A stretch of 64,000 nucleotides of DNA from Fonsecaea monophora (GCF_001642475.1 NW_019174005.1:1-64000), one strand, 5' to 3'. Positions 1 through 12,600 are shown, counted from the first letter of the stretch. The notes: generated from the letters alone by a model not told the origin. A program made the numbers and translations.

Positions 1-18
1 GGGGGGGGGGGGGGGGGG
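1..18. repeat. Poly-G run at window start
   Basis: The window opens with 18 consecutive G residues directly followed by ordinary intron sequence of a vWA gene. A homopolymer in this place most likely marks a contig end or a no-signal sequencing artefact rather than biology. It is not a telomere repeat. Confidence 0.8.
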
Positions 19-60
19 TTGCATTTTCGCTCTGGCTAAATCGTGCGTGCTTCACCACAG

Positions 61-938
61 ATGATAGCACTTCGATGCGAGACGAAAATCGAATTCCAGC
101 ACTGCAAACTACCCTGAAGCGCGTCGTGGAAATCGCGACTTTGTTCGAAGACACGGGCATCTCCATCCGCTTCCTCAATTATACCCGGGATTCGCGGCTC
201 GACGACTTGAGACAGCCAGACGACATTGTACAGAAAGTCGCGAGTGTCCGATGGAGAGGGATCACGCAACTCGGAAACAAGTTGCATGACAAGATCATAC
301 GGCCCATGGTCGTTGAGAAGGTGAGGCGGGGGACTTTTGATACGCCCTTGATTGTGGTCATCATCACCGACGGCGAGGTAAGTCAGACATGACATAGCGC
401 TTGAAACATCCTCGGAGGTCTCTTGGTGATTTTTCTTTTCCTTCCCCTTTCTCGTTTGTTGTAAGGGGAGCTCTTTGAAGCCACATAAACGGGTTTTCAA
501 ATCCGAGACTGACTGATTGATTGATTGATACCTCGCCATCACAGCCCTACGGCGAACATCGCGAAACGCTGCGCGACAAGATTCGACAGTGCAAACAGGA
601 CCTGTCGGGCACGAATTTCGGCGACGGGTCTGTCGTCTTCATCATCTCCCGCGTCGGAAGCAGCGACAAAGCCTTGGGGTTTATCAGCGAGCTCGAAAAC
701 AGTCCCGGACTGGAGCAGATGGTGTATTGTTCCCCCGACCGCCTGGACGAGAAGATGGCCATTTTGCAGCCCGCTGCCGGGAATACCAAGTATACCAAAT
801 ACGTGAGTCCTCCGTTCGTTCCCAACTGTAACCCCGAGAGAGGAAAAAGCTGAACACGAGGCTGACTTTTTCCGGCACGTTGGTGGGGAACAGTTGATTG
901 AATTGTTCGTGGCTGCTTTGGACAATCAGACTGGGTGA
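61..938 (+). CDS. vWA-domain protein, 5' end missing
   Basis: C-terminal part of a von Willebrand factor A domain protein. Three exons are visible: 61-377, 545-802 and 894-938, with donors GTAAGT at 378 and GTGAGT at 803 and acceptors at 59-60, 543-544 and 892-893. All junctions keep frame. The first visible exon begins inside the metal-ion site: DDSTSM fits the DxSxS MIDAS motif, with the first base of the Asp codon on the missing upstream exon. It continues with the ITQLGNKL and IVVIITDGE core strands. The last exon encodes the short tail LIELFVAALDNQTG. The protein is clearly related to the complete vWA gene at 7168-9657 but lacks that protein's Gly/Gln-rich C-terminal arm. Upstream exons lie outside the window. 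Role unknown; vWA domains usually bind protein partners. Confidence 0.8.
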
Positions 939-1609
939 CGGGTGACAGGCAGAAGCACTCAGACAATAGAGGGAGCGACACTTTTGGAACGACCTGACGC
1001 TGGTAAGGGGGGAATTTTCCAACAAGATCTGTAAAGAGGCCTTACAAGTTGAGCTGTATAAACTGCACGATGTCACTGTCAATGTCACTGTAACTTGTAA
1101 CTGTGACAATGGTGCAATGCAAGCCATAGGGAGGAGAGGGAGCTCATGATGAGGATTTGGAAAGGAGTCATTACAACTCTATGAGGGGCACAGAATAGCG
1201 TGTGGATAGAGCTTTATTTGGGATCGTCGTGATCCAATTGACCTTTACATATAAACCCATATCACACTTTGTACTCTATGGAAACTATCTACTCGTGTGG
1301 TATCTATCGACTCGTATGGAACCTATCTACTGGAAAGACAGTGTTGCACTTTTTGCAAAATCCTCCACACTGAGTCAGGCACCGGCATCTAGGTAGTGTC
1401 CTCTGTCCCGAAGCCCATCTCTTCATCTGCAGCTCTCTAGGTGGTCCCTTTCCTCCAGTCCATCCGCTCTGGCCCTCTGAGTCGTCAGTATTCGTGATTC
1501 AAAGCTGGTTGTTCGCGATGACAGTGGGTGCCACAGAGACCAGTCATCTGACCGCCGTCCCACACGTCCCAGCTAGTGTCCAACAGAGACTCTATCACAT
1601 TCTGCCCAG
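939..1609. other. Intergenic, no gene seen
   Basis: Tail-to-tail spacer between the vWA gene and a minus-strand gene. It contains TACTCGTATGG-like repeats around 1290-1320 (ctactcgtgtgg, gactcgtatgg). I see no supported gene. Confidence 0.6.
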
Positions 1610-2221
1610 CTAGAAGCTCGTGGGACCGGTCCTGTGGCCGTTCGCTGGGCTTGGACTTGGTGCCGTGTTCATGTTTGGCCGTGAGGCTTCATGGTTGAGT
1701 GAAGCGCGGCCGTTGCTATCTGGTCGAGATGTAGATTTCTTGACTTCCTCTCTTCCAGACTGCTTTGTCGCCTCCTTGACCAGGTAAGAAAATGCCTGAT
1801 CTGGCTCGTTCTTCGTGGAGGCGCTGTTGACGGGGGCTTTGGCTGTCTGAACCGCATCCAGGGCCGGTTGGTGATGAGGCTCTGGCTTCGAAAGGCCGCC
1901 GTTGACGTGTTGCTCAATCGTGCGACCCGGTACTGCATGGTGGTTCTCTCTCCTTTGATTTGGAACATTTCCCTGTCGCTGGGCCAGTCTCTCTGCAAGC
2001 TTGGTCGGGAAGGTGCACGCGACTTTGATGGCATTCTCGTAGGCCAGGAGCTCGAGGTGCAACTCCAGGACCGACGGGTCGATGTGCAGAATGCGTGAGT
2101 CGGCATCCTTCTGTTGAAGATGGCTACTGAGCAGAGTGACCAAGTCGGTGCTTTTCAACTTGGCGGTAAATTGAGCAATGAATTTCTCCGTCAGATCATG
2201 GGGCGAGATTGCGTGCGCCAT
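1610..2221 (-). CDS. Hypothetical 203-residue protein
   Basis: Single-exon frame that starts at an ATG with a strong context (ACCATGG at 2221) and ends with TAG at 1610-1612. A TATATA stretch lies about 35 bases upstream of the start on the coding strand. The N-terminal half, residues about 8-90, looks like a small helical domain with many charged and hydrophobic heptad-like positions (TDLVTLLSSHL, LELHLELLAYENAIKV). The C-terminal half is Ser/Pro/Asn-rich and probably disordered. I do not recognise the family. The codon pattern and the start context make a real gene more likely than a chance frame, but no function can be given. Confidence 0.55.
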   Translation of the reverse strand: MAHAISPHDLTEKFIAQFTAKLKSTDLVTLLSSHLQQKDADSRILHIDPSVLELHLELLAYENAIKVACTFPTKLAERLAQRQGNVPNQRRENHHAVPGRTIEQHVNGGLSKPEPHHQPALDAVQTAKAPVNSASTKNEPDQAFSYLVKEATKQSGREEVKKSTSRPDSNGRASLNHEASRPNMNTAPSPSPANGHRTGPTSF

Positions 2222-3262
2222 GGTTGATGGAGTTGTGGGCTGAGTTGAAGTATATAGATTGTTGTAAGATGATGATTTTCGAGGCAGCTATCGTTCAAAG
2301 AGGAGGAAATTGATGCCGAAGGAATGAGGTGTCGTATTGCAATATCGACACTGGATTTATAGATCCGGGGTACGTACCAAGACGAATACTCGGTCCACTG
2401 AGAGAAGAAGGGCGACCTCAACCCATTCTGCTGAGCCTCATCCATAGCCCATATGGGACCACGTCTTGTTCAGGTCCTTGGGCAGGCGCAGGCTAAGGAC
2501 ATTAACCAACACAGAGTATTCGGCCAGCTCATTCCCTCGATCCTCGTGTTTGGTGACGACGCAATCTCTCCGCGAAGAGGTCACCATCGAAAGAGGTGTG
2601 TGGGCGCAAAAGTGGTGAGGCTGAGAATGGATCAAGGCCGTCGCTTAAGGCTGATTTGTACATGCATTCGAAATCTGGCACGCTTCCTTCAAGATATTGG
2701 CTTGTCTTGAGGTGTTCCAGTGCGCTGTCAGTGCCAATCCCAAGCGGCGCCCCCTGCGGGATTGCTGCCTAAGGCGCAGTGCAGTGGGCGTTCATGCGGG
2801 AGGAGTATACTCACTTTTCATTGGGGGGGACAATAACTGGTCAAGTACCCCGAGCTGCAGTGCCACCTCAGAGGGTTGGTCCCTTAGCTTCTACCGCGAA
2901 CTTCTTCAACGGTGATAGTATACCTCGTAGAGGGTGTGGACGCCAGCACATTGGGTTCACCGGTTCTACGGGCTCAATGCACGACGAGACAGGAATCCTC
3001 CCTTGAACTTGCCATCCCAGAGAAACCATTGTACTGCCGGGGCACCCTCATCAAAAGAAAAAGGTAACGTGTGGAACTATCAGGCTGTTTGCTCTGTCGG
3101 TAGTTCTCCTCCACATGTCAGAACAGTGAAGCGGTAGTCGACACTAACGGCCTGGAATTTCATGCCTCACTTTGGGAAGGATTGGAACTTTTGCAATGCC
3201 AGTCCTGCCAGTCCGTCTCCGTGTCGCTCTTCTACTTACCAAGGTCGTGTTGTCTGTGGGCA
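2222..3262. other. Intergenic, shared upstream region
   Basis: Head-to-head spacer between the small minus-strand gene and the NACHT gene, so it should hold both promoters. A TATATA element on the minus strand sits near 2250-2257. Short open frames here overlap each other and have no recognisable content. Confidence 0.5.
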
Positions 3263-6200
3263 ATGGCGCAGATGGTGCAAATGTCCCAAGTAGTTCAGCC
3301 TCACCGACCTCTCCCTCAGCCCCTGCAGATCTCGTTTGAACGTTTTCGTGCCACCCTCGGTGTTGACGAGCAAGCGCAGTTTCAACACACACAGTTCGAA
3401 GACGTTGTTTCCGAGGTCCAACGGCTGGAACGGAAGCAAGCGGCTTCCAGTCGCACCCGCAAGATCCAGTCCCGGATTGGACCCTTCCTGGACTTTCTCG
3501 AGCGGTATGGGCGAGCCCTGGACTCGGCGACGCAGGCGCGACCTGTACCATTCTCCCTCGTGTGGGGGTTGGTGAGAGCAGTGTTGGTGGTTCGTCCATT
3601 CCTCTACAATAGAACCACCGCTGGATAGTGTTGACGCAGTCTTAGGTTTCTTCAGCCCATTCCCAGTATCTGGAGAGGTTGATCCATGCAATCGAAGATA
3701 TCAGCGATAAAGTCTCACTCTATGCCGAGTACGAGAAGCTTCTCAAGGGCCATGTTCGTTTCCAGGCCGCACTGGCAGAGGTATACTATGATACCCTGGT
3801 GTTTCTGCACAAAGCAAAGACTGTATTTTCCAAACGCGGTCAGTTGGTTCTGTTTTCTCGAAAAACCAGTCTCGGACGCTTACAGGTGGTAGGCCTCAGC
3901 TTGCTTTGGAGAAACGTCTGGCGAACGTTCGACCTTGATTTCCGTGACACTCTCAGAGCTCTTTCTCGACACACGCTCGTTTTAGATAACGAGATCGCGC
4001 TATCAAACGACACCAAAGTTGTTGACCTCTGGAAAGGGTATCTGGAGGCGCGGCAGAACATTTCGAGGTGGCTGTCTCCAGCCGATGCACAAGATGACTT
4101 CCTCAGAGAATCGAATCGGCGAATCTCGTCGTGCGGCCAATGGCTCCTTGATCACCATCTCTTCCGAGAGTGGTGCCAATCCATCGACAACCGCATCTTG
4201 TGGATTGTCGGACCACCAGGCTCGGGTAAGACGGTCCTAAGTACTTCCATAATCGAGCACATCCAAACCTCTCGAAATGCTCATGAGCTCAAACCTGTTG
4301 CCTTCTTTTACTGTTCCCAAAATTCTCAGCAGAACCGGACCACCATCTCCATCCTGGCCACCTTGATCGCACAAATAATAGCCCAGTTTGAAGACCTGCC
4401 AGAGGTGGTGCTCGAATCCTACAACAGGTCGACGAAATGCGCGAGGCCTCGACTTTCAATGGCCGACCAACCTCTCCTCCTCATCACGTCTCTCTGTGGC
4501 CTCCTAGATGAAATCTATATCTTGATAGATGGGTTAGACGAGGCCGAGAGCCCGGACGAGGTACTGCGGGACATCCTCGCACTCACCGGGTCTACAGTGA
4601 CTATTCGCACCTTGATATTGAGCAGAGACTTACCTCGATTAACCAGGCGACTTGGTTCTCATCCACACTCCATCTTGAAAATAAAGTCGAGAGACACAAG
4701 AGCTGACATTGACATGTTCGTCACAAGTCAATTGTCCAAGCTCGACTTTGTTGATGCGGAATTGCATGACAAAATGTTTGCTAAACTCTCCCAAGGAGCA
4801 GATGGCATGTTCCTCTGGGCCAGCCTTCTTTTACAGTCTTTGACGTCAGCGACGAGCACCTACGATGCGATGGATATAATCTCCAACCACCCGGTGGGCT
4901 TGAATTTGACCTACAACGCCATCTTGGAACGATTCAAAACAAGGTCCCGCCAAAGTCAAAGGCTCACTAAGAGATTCTTGACCTGGATGTGTTGCGCCGC
5001 CCGCCCAGTCGGTTGGAATGAGTTGACAGCAGCCTTGGCTGTTGGCAGGATCGAAAAGATGCCATTTAAAGAGGCGATGCTGGAAATTTGCAGTCCTCTG
5101 GTTGAATACCTCCCAGACCAGGATATCTTCAGATTTGTACACATTTCCGTTCGGGAATTTCTGTTGGATGTGACCGAAGATCATTCTGCGCAAGAAAGTG
5201 ACGACGGATCGAGCTTGCCCTTTCGAAAGGCAGATGGCCACTCTCATATTGCAAATGTATGTCTCAGGTACCTTCTCCAGGCTGCCGAGATGGAGACCAA
5301 CCTCGCAACCGACGTCTTATTCCCGTTATCTGAATACGCCATGTCCTTCTGGGCGTACCACCTGGTACGATCCAGATATGAACCCGAGCTCGATGAGATG
5401 ATGCACAGCTACTTGGCATGCCGTCGACGTCGCTTAAGCTGGATCGAGCGGCAACTGTTTGGTGAAGCATCAGTCTTCCCTTTGCAACACCTGGTCAAAC
5501 TCCAAAAACAGCTCTGCAAATGGGCATCCGCGGGGCAGCGGGAGCGCGATGATCGCCTAGATTGGATTCGAGATGTTGAGCAGATCTTATTGGATGTAGA
5601 GAACGTCGAAGAACAGCAAGATTTCGGCTCAGAGACAGACAGCACCGGCAGAGCCAAGGTAACGTACTTTGAAAAGCTGATGGTCATCAGAGACCTCTCC
5701 CGAGAATATACCATGAGCAACAGGCTCGATCAAGGTGAGAGATGGATGACCGAGGCTCTGCGGAGGAAACAGGAATCTCCCCAGCAGGACGAGCTGTCGA
5801 CGGTTTGGTTGTTGAACAGCTTGGGAATTATATACGACCAACAGCAGAAAGTCGAGCTGGCAGCTTCTACGCAAGAGAAGGCACTCGCGATCCAGGAGAA
5901 GCATCTGGGAACTAGCCATCCGGAAACAATCTGGACGGTCAACGAGCTTGGCCGTATGTATAGACACTTGAAGCGCACTCCAGACTCCATCTCGATGCAT
6001 CTGCGAGCACTTGCCGTCTTGGAGACGTCTGGAGACGAATTGCAAGTGGCTTGGACCTTGAACACACTGGCACGAGCGTATCGACAACTGGGGGACCCCG
6101 TGACTGCAATATCACGCCACAGAGAGGCCATTGCCATTCAGGAGAAGCTCCTCGGTGCCGACCATCCTCACGTCCTCTGGGCCACGGCTGACATAGGCCG

Positions 6201-6486
6201 ATGCTACCGCGACCAAGGAAGATTTGTCGAAAGTGCACAGCACCACCGCATCTGCCTTGAGGGACGGGAAAGAGTCCTGGGCATGGACCATCACGATACC
6301 CTTTGGGCAATCAACGACCTGGCCTTTGTCGTGGAGGAATTTGACAAAGTTGAAGCCAGGAAATTGCACCAGCAGGCATTAGCTGGCCAGACTCTTCTTC
6401 TCGGCGTCTCCCACCGTGACACGGTCTGGACTAGAGCGCAGATCGAGAAGCTTGAGGCTCAGATGGTTCGCTTGGAAGCAGGATAA
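3263..6486 (+). CDS. STAND protein: DUF7708-like, NACHT, TPR
   Basis: Predicted 1042-residue NLR-like signalling ATPase. Exon 1 is 3263-3571 and exon 2 is 3667-6486; the intron has donor GTGAGA and acceptor CCCAG, and the phase is kept. I chose ATG 3263 because the longer frame upstream has no ATG. The first ~240 residues match the helical domain that precedes NACHT in many fungal proteins (PFSLVWGL then LERLIHAIEDIS, YYDTLVFLHKAKTVF; DUF7708 type). The NACHT domain has a P-loop GPPGSGKT at about 285-292 and a Walker B ILIDGLDE at about 389-396. Residues from about 810 to the end form four to five tetratricopeptide repeats of the kinesin-light-chain type (AIQEKLLGADHP). Such proteins act in fungal self/non-self recognition and programmed cell death; the ligand here is unknown. 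It lies between two vWA paralogs. Confidence 0.88.
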
Positions 6487-7167
6487 TGCACTGCAACCCG
6501 GCGGGTTTTGGATTTCCTTTTTCGTCTGGTTTTTTTTCGTGGGGCAGATTTTGGATTGTAGTATTTCAATCCATTCAGAGTATCCATTCAACAGACCAAA
6601 GGAGTACGAGTCGGGTCTCAAGGACCAGAATGGCCCTGGGAGGAAATGACACTTCCGATATGGATGCAAATCTCTCGAAGAGATCTCGGACGCGACATCG
6701 AGGCTAAACCCTGATTAGCTAGGCTACGAGCTAAAGCACCAGCCAATAACAAGATCCACAGAATCACGTAAACAAGTCGGCCCGCTCACCAAGGAAACTC
6801 TGCCGATGGGTCTGAGACCGAGGACAAAATAGGTACCAGCTCGCCTATAAGGAGTGCCCAGGCACCTAGGAACTTGTGCAGGTAAGGTGAGGAGCTAGGC
6901 CCCCCGCTACTTAGTGACCTTTTTCCCCCCTGTAGCTCAGCTAGCACAGCCCTGTCACTAAGCTGCAGGCTAAACCCCTCCTTGTCACCAGGGCTGGTGG
7001 AATGGTATGTCCCTCAGACCGTGGCCATCATCACAAGTTTTGTGAATTTCAGTAACTTGGTTCCCCCTTTAAAAGGGTTGTTCAACGTCCATCTGAAACT
7101 CCCTCTTCTCATCTCTACCTTGCTCTTCTCTTCCTCTTGAATCTTGACCAGCAACAGCATCTCAATC
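6487..7167. other. Intergenic, promoter side of vWA gene
   Basis: No gene. It holds pyrimidine-rich 5' leader sequence at 7090-7140 (cttctcatctctaccttgctcttctcttcctc) directly before the vWA start, and a CCCCCTTTAAAAGGG palindrome-like element near 7065-7079. Confidence 0.5.
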
Positions 7168-9657
7168 ATGGGTGTAAGTACCATCATTCAGCTCATCTTC
7201 CCCCCCCTTGATCTGCCCCGCACCAATACCCATTCCTCCTCGTACCAGTTCATGCCCAAATCACCACCCTGTTCGCGCCTCTTCGCCTCATAACATGACT
7301 TGGTTTTGCAATCAATCAAGCTCACTCCTCCTAACTGATGACGTGTATAGCTGGCTTCGAAACTCGCCGCAGCACAGGCTGCATATCCCGGCGGTCCTCC
7401 TGTACCCGGCGGTGCCCCTCCCCCTGGAGGTGCTCCCGGTGGTGGCTACGTGAGCTAAAGACTGACCTTTGTAACAACTGACAAAGACTGACGTCGGCGG
7501 TTTTGTTGTCTAGCCTGGTCAGCAGCAATATCAAGCATATCCAGGTGGTCCTCCAGCTTCTGGCCCTGGTGCTGGTGCTGGAGCTGGTGCTGGGGCTCCC
7601 AGACCAGGTCAACCGGTAAGCGCGTTTCTAGTCATTTGCAATTAAATTTTATTTCACCCAATTCCACCCAAATCACCTTTTGGTTGCGTCATCCCGTCCT
7701 GCGCTGCGCCGGCCATACCGCACACCATTTTATCCTTCTTCAACCTCCTGTCTCCATCTCGACACTTTTTCCATCCGCCGACCTCAGAAGTATTCCTCTT
7801 GCAAAACATGAGCAAGTTCTCTCGCATCGCGCAGCAAACTCAGCCAGGAGCTGCATATCCTGGTGCACCAACCCCGCAGCCACCGTACCCCTCTCAACCG
7901 CCGTATCAGCAGCAACAGCCACAACCGCCTCCGTCACCTTATAATCAGCCTGCGGTTCCTCCTCGACCTAGTGCATCTCCTCAACCTTACCAGCCTCCGC
8001 AGTGGCAAGCGCCTCAACAGCAATCGCAACAGCCGCCGTATGGTCAACAGCTAGGTGTCCCCCAGCAGCAGGGGGGGTATCAGTCACCGCAGCCAGCATA
8101 TCAATCCTATCAATCGCAGTATCAACAACCACAGAATCAATACGGACAACAGCAGTACCAGCAGCAGCAGCAACCAACTGGTGGATATGGATATGTTCGT
8201 TCCTACACATTGCACTCTTGCCTCTTGCCCATACCTGCATGGTCTTTCTTGAGCCATCATACTAACATTCCTTTGTCGTTAGGGACAACAACCTCCATAC
8301 CCTGGCGGCCCCTCTCCTGGTGGTCCTCCTCAACAATATGGCGGCGGCCCTCCCCCTCAGCAGTACGGCGGTGCTCCCCCTGGTGGCGCCCCCGGCGGCC
8401 CGCCTGTAGCTCCGGTCGGTAATGTGGGCGCCTACAAGCAACTTCTCCAAGCCACCATTCAAGAGAAAGGACTTCAGAATTTCTACCCACCAGGCCATCC
8501 CATGCTCGACCAGATCGCTAACCGCGCCGCTCAACAAGTCGCTCAGTTGGCCGCGGCCTGGAGGATCTCTCCTGAAATAGCCTCGGACATTGTCAAGTTG
8601 GCCCTGTACGACGTGATCTTGTACATTGATGACAGTGGATCCATGCAATTCGAAGAGAATGGAGAACGTATTGATGACCTCAAGTTGATATTGTCACGTG
8701 TCGCATTTGCCACCTCCCTCTTCGACGACGATGGCATTCAAGTCCGCTTCATGAACTCTCCTGACCAGGGCAACAACATTCGCAATGAGCAGCAAGTCAA
8801 TGAGATGATTGCGCGTACCCGCTTTTCTGGCCTCACACCCATGGGTCGCGAATTACAAAACAAGATCCTCGGACCTCTTGTACTGGAGAATGCCCGACGT
8901 GGGACCTTGCGCAAGCCCGTGTTGGTCATCACCATCACCGATGGTCAACCTACGGGCGAAAGCTCGTCCGATGTGGCTAAGATCATTGCGGCGGCATCGA
9001 GCGAGTTGGCGCGCAATCCGCGGTACGGCAAGGGAGCGTTGGCATTCCAGTTTGCACAAGTCGGCAATGACCTGAAAGCGAGAGAGTTTCTGGGAAAACT
9101 CGATGAAGAGCCTACTATCGGTGACATCATTGATTGCACATCCAGTATGTATTTACCTCGGGAGCAGCTCCAAACTGGACTGCAGAGCAGAAGGGCTTTT
9201 CTTGCTGACGTGACGATCTACAGACTACGAAGTCGAAGCTGACGAGATGTCTCGTGCTAATCCACCTGTCCAGTTGTCCCCCGAACTCTGGCTTATCAAA
9301 CTCCTCCTCGGTAGTATCGACTCGAGCTACGACACCAAAGACGAGAAAGCTGGTGCGAGACCTCCTCAAGGTGGCCCTGGCGGCTATGGAGGACCTCCAG
9401 GCGGTGGTTATGGTGCTCCACCTCCGGGACAATATGGAGGTGCTCCAGGCGGCGGGTATGGACAACCTCAAGGCGGTTACGGTGGTCCTCCCGGTCAAGG
9501 TGGCTATCCCCCACAGCAGGGCGGCTACGGCCAGCCTCAAGGTGGCTATGGAGGACAGCAACCGGGCGGTTATGGACGACCTCCGCAAGGTGGACCACAG
9601 GGAGGCTATCCCCCACAACAGGGTGGCTACGGTGCACCACCACCACCAAGATACTAG
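7168..9657 (+). CDS. vWA-domain protein with Gly/Pro/Gln-rich arms
   Basis: Six-exon gene: 7168-7173 (only ATG GGT), 7351-7449, 7514-7615, about 7835-8194, 8283-9144 and 9224-9657. The total is about 620 residues. The start of exon 4 is uncertain: acceptors ending at 7816, 7834 and 7843 are all in frame. The N-terminal arm is Pro/Gly/Gln-rich and low in complexity. The vWA domain (about residues 270-475) has the metal site DDSGSM, the Thr of GLTPMG and the core strand VLVITITDGQ. The C-terminal arm consists of GGYG/QGGYGGPP/PPQQGGY repeats. The architecture resembles copine-like or prion-like proteins that bind through vWA and self-associate through their arms. It is a paralog of the truncated gene at 61-938, which lacks the C-terminal arm. 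The donor of exon 4, GTTCGT, is weak. Confidence 0.82.
9361..9650 (+). repeat. Coding GGYG/QGG repeat array
   Basis: Imperfect units encoding PQGGYGGPPG-like peptides, about 30 bases each, within the last exon of the vWA gene. The array gives a Tyr/Gly/Gln-rich tail like those of phase-separating proteins. Confidence 0.75.
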
Positions 9658-12600
9658 GCTGGGTCATGAGACGCTGGGAGGATGGGCATGCGACGCTCCC
9701 AGACAGACCCATGAGATATTGGTTGTCTAGCGCGTTTGTGGTTGATGCCATCCATGAGTCCTGTTTACGAGCACCATGCGCAGGAATGTAACTCACAGAC
9801 AGTCCTTGGTTCCAAAAAAAAAAACGATCAGACCTGACCAACGAAGAAATGTGGTTGGCTGTTGACAGAGCAGCAGAGCAGCAGAGAAAATAGTGTCGAT
9901 AGCTGAATACCTAGCCAGTAGGCAGTAGGTAAGGTACCTTAGCTAGCCAGCTAAGCAAAGCAGAGCAAAGCACATCCACTCAAGTTTGATATTTCATCAC
10001 AGCCACTGCCGGCGGAGACGTGCAAGGCTACGTCCGTACGCACGCCGTTGGAATATGTTCACGTACATTGATCTGCCATCCGGAATCGAGGCCCATGTAT
10101 ATGTGTATATGTGTATATATATACATGCGACGGTGCTGCGTGCGGGCGTAGGGGTGGAGGGTGAGCGGCGTAGATCATGATCATGATCACGATATCTATC
10201 TGGCAGCCTCGCATGGACGAAACAGAAGTATCTCTCTCTCTCTGTGTGTATGTGTATGTGTAGACACAGTGTATATCTTTCCCGCCATCACTGTCTAATA
10301 TCCATCGATCCAGCTGTTCATTTATCCGTCCCGAGAAACTTCAGTATTTCCTTTTTACCTGTTGTTTGTTTGTTCTCGGTCGATTGTGGATGATGTCCGA
10401 GGAAGAAGAGGCAGGAGGAAGTGAAGGAGAAGGAGGAGGAGGAAGAGGGGAGGAAGAGGAAGACAAACAAATCCATTTCGAGGTCCGAGATTCGATGTCC
10501 AAAAGACCCAATCCTTTCCGCACTGCTCTGCTCTGCTCTGTTCAGTTTTCCCCTGTTCCCTTTCCCTTAGGGGAATGGGAAATATCAAGGACACGTGCAG
10601 CAGGATAGCATTTCCAACTTCAACTCCCCAAAAAGACTCGGGGCCGGATTTTCCTCCTTCTCTGCAAACATCCTCACTTGGGTTCCCCTGTGTAAACGAG
10701 CGAGCAGCGGTGAAGGCAAGATGCAGGAACAGGAGGGGGGTGGGTAGGTGGCTGGGGCATCACGTCGTGTAACCGGATCCACGCAAAATGCGGTCGGTCA
10801 GTCAGTCAGTGATGGGTTGCGATGGCATTACTGTGGCAGTATTTCCCCTTGCAGATAAACCGGCATCGGGTATTGTCGTCTTTGTGTCACCACCTGCGCT
10901 GTCCGCTGTCCCTTGTCCATTGTAGGCAGACATGGGGATGCCATTTTTCATCACTCGGGGATCATGTACCTGGGTCGGGCTTTTTTTACGACCCAATGTT
11001 TGTTGGGGCGAGATGCAATGAGTCTTTTCCGTCGCACATGCCTTGATATCTCGGCCTTCACCGGGTATCCTCGATGCGGTTTCGGGGTGGTTCGTAAAAG
11101 TTGTGTCTGCAGCTGCGTCTGGGCAGGGTAAACGAGAGTTTGACAAGTTCCCCAAAATGCTTTGGTGAGAACAGGAGTCAGATAGACCTTGAGCATCTTA
11201 GCGAACATCATTGTCTGGACCGTCAACAAGCTCTTCCTCATGGCTCAACGACGAACCCCTGCGTCGCAGGTAAGGAGCAGCATCCGGAACTTCCCAGTAT
11301 CAGACGGAAGTCAATTCCCTAGTACCTACCTCTCTGAGATTGAAATGGCCTAGAGATTGTTCTGGAACATTTTCGATCTAGGCTGTGGTCAAACCATGTT
11401 CTCCTGAAACCATAACATTCAAGAAGTGGACTCGCTGCACTTGGCCTCCCCCTTACTGCATGTCACTCAAGGCCCCAGGGGAATGACTCAGAAGGCTGTT
11501 TTTGCGTAGTACAGGGTGTGACGGTGGCACCGATAAACAAGGACACGAGACGCGGTTCATACGCCAGGCAATGTTGACATGTCGTTAGCCGGTTCGTATA
11601 GATTCTTGTATGCTACCCCGGGTTCAGTCTGCCATGTACATTTCAAGCTCTTTATCACCAGAGAGGCATGATTACTTCTTCCACCATACCTGTGTCCACC
11701 TCGCTTCGAGTGGCTAAGGACGGCAGCTGAGATAGCTGAATGTTTTGAGGTGCCGAGACAGGGACCGAGCAAAGGATGCATGACGATACAGACAATCTCG
11801 ATGCGGAAAGCAATAACACACCGGTCTTAAACGAGGTAGGAGGGCTTGAGGGGCAACAGCAAGTTCTAAGTGGAGCGAGGAAGTAGGGCTGACAGAGAGC
11901 GGAGAAGGGTACCCGCAATAGCGGCAGCACCCACGGAAGTTGGCGTACGGGATAAGATCTGAGTCCGAAAGGCAAGGTGCTGTGTGACTGCGGCCCTAGC
12001 TCTTCAGGGATCCAGGACAGGTATCATTAGGAGAATACTTCAGAGAAGGCAAAGATTGTGTGATGCGCAGGACTGAAGCCAACAAAAGATGAGCCGGGGG
12101 ATGAAAATATCGTCACTGCGGTTGACGCCTTCCGAGGAAAAAGCGGCACAAGGTCTGCGGCATGAGGTATGGTGCGGCTGGACCCTGGGAAGGTTTGAGG
12201 GCTGCCTCACTAGTTGGGCTGCTGGAGGGGCTGGAGGTTTGCAGGATGATCATGGGAGATACTGAGTTTGTGGATTCGCATTGTCCTCAGACGGAACAGT
12301 GCTGAGTGAAGGAATTCGACCAGATACAGAACCGGTCGAGAATGAGGCAAAGTGTTTTGATCCCGGACGTAATCAGTCATAATACCGGGGGGGGAAGAAT
12401 GAATTGGCGACATGGCGATAAAGAGACCAAGAGTGAGGACCAGAGTGAGGGAGAAGGTGAGGGCTGAGTGAGGTGAGCGAAAAGGGAAGAGAGTCTTTAC
12501 CAAATGGACTGTTCCGGAGACGCTACCTGCAGATGACTAACCTTGAGCTGCTTTAATCCACTCGACTCACCGCCGTCTGTGGCCGTGGAATCTGCCTAGC

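Noticed and set aside
10366..10608. Acidic Glu/Gly-rich frame of 80 residues
   Set aside because: Caused by a GAGGA simple-sequence tract; no other coding sign.
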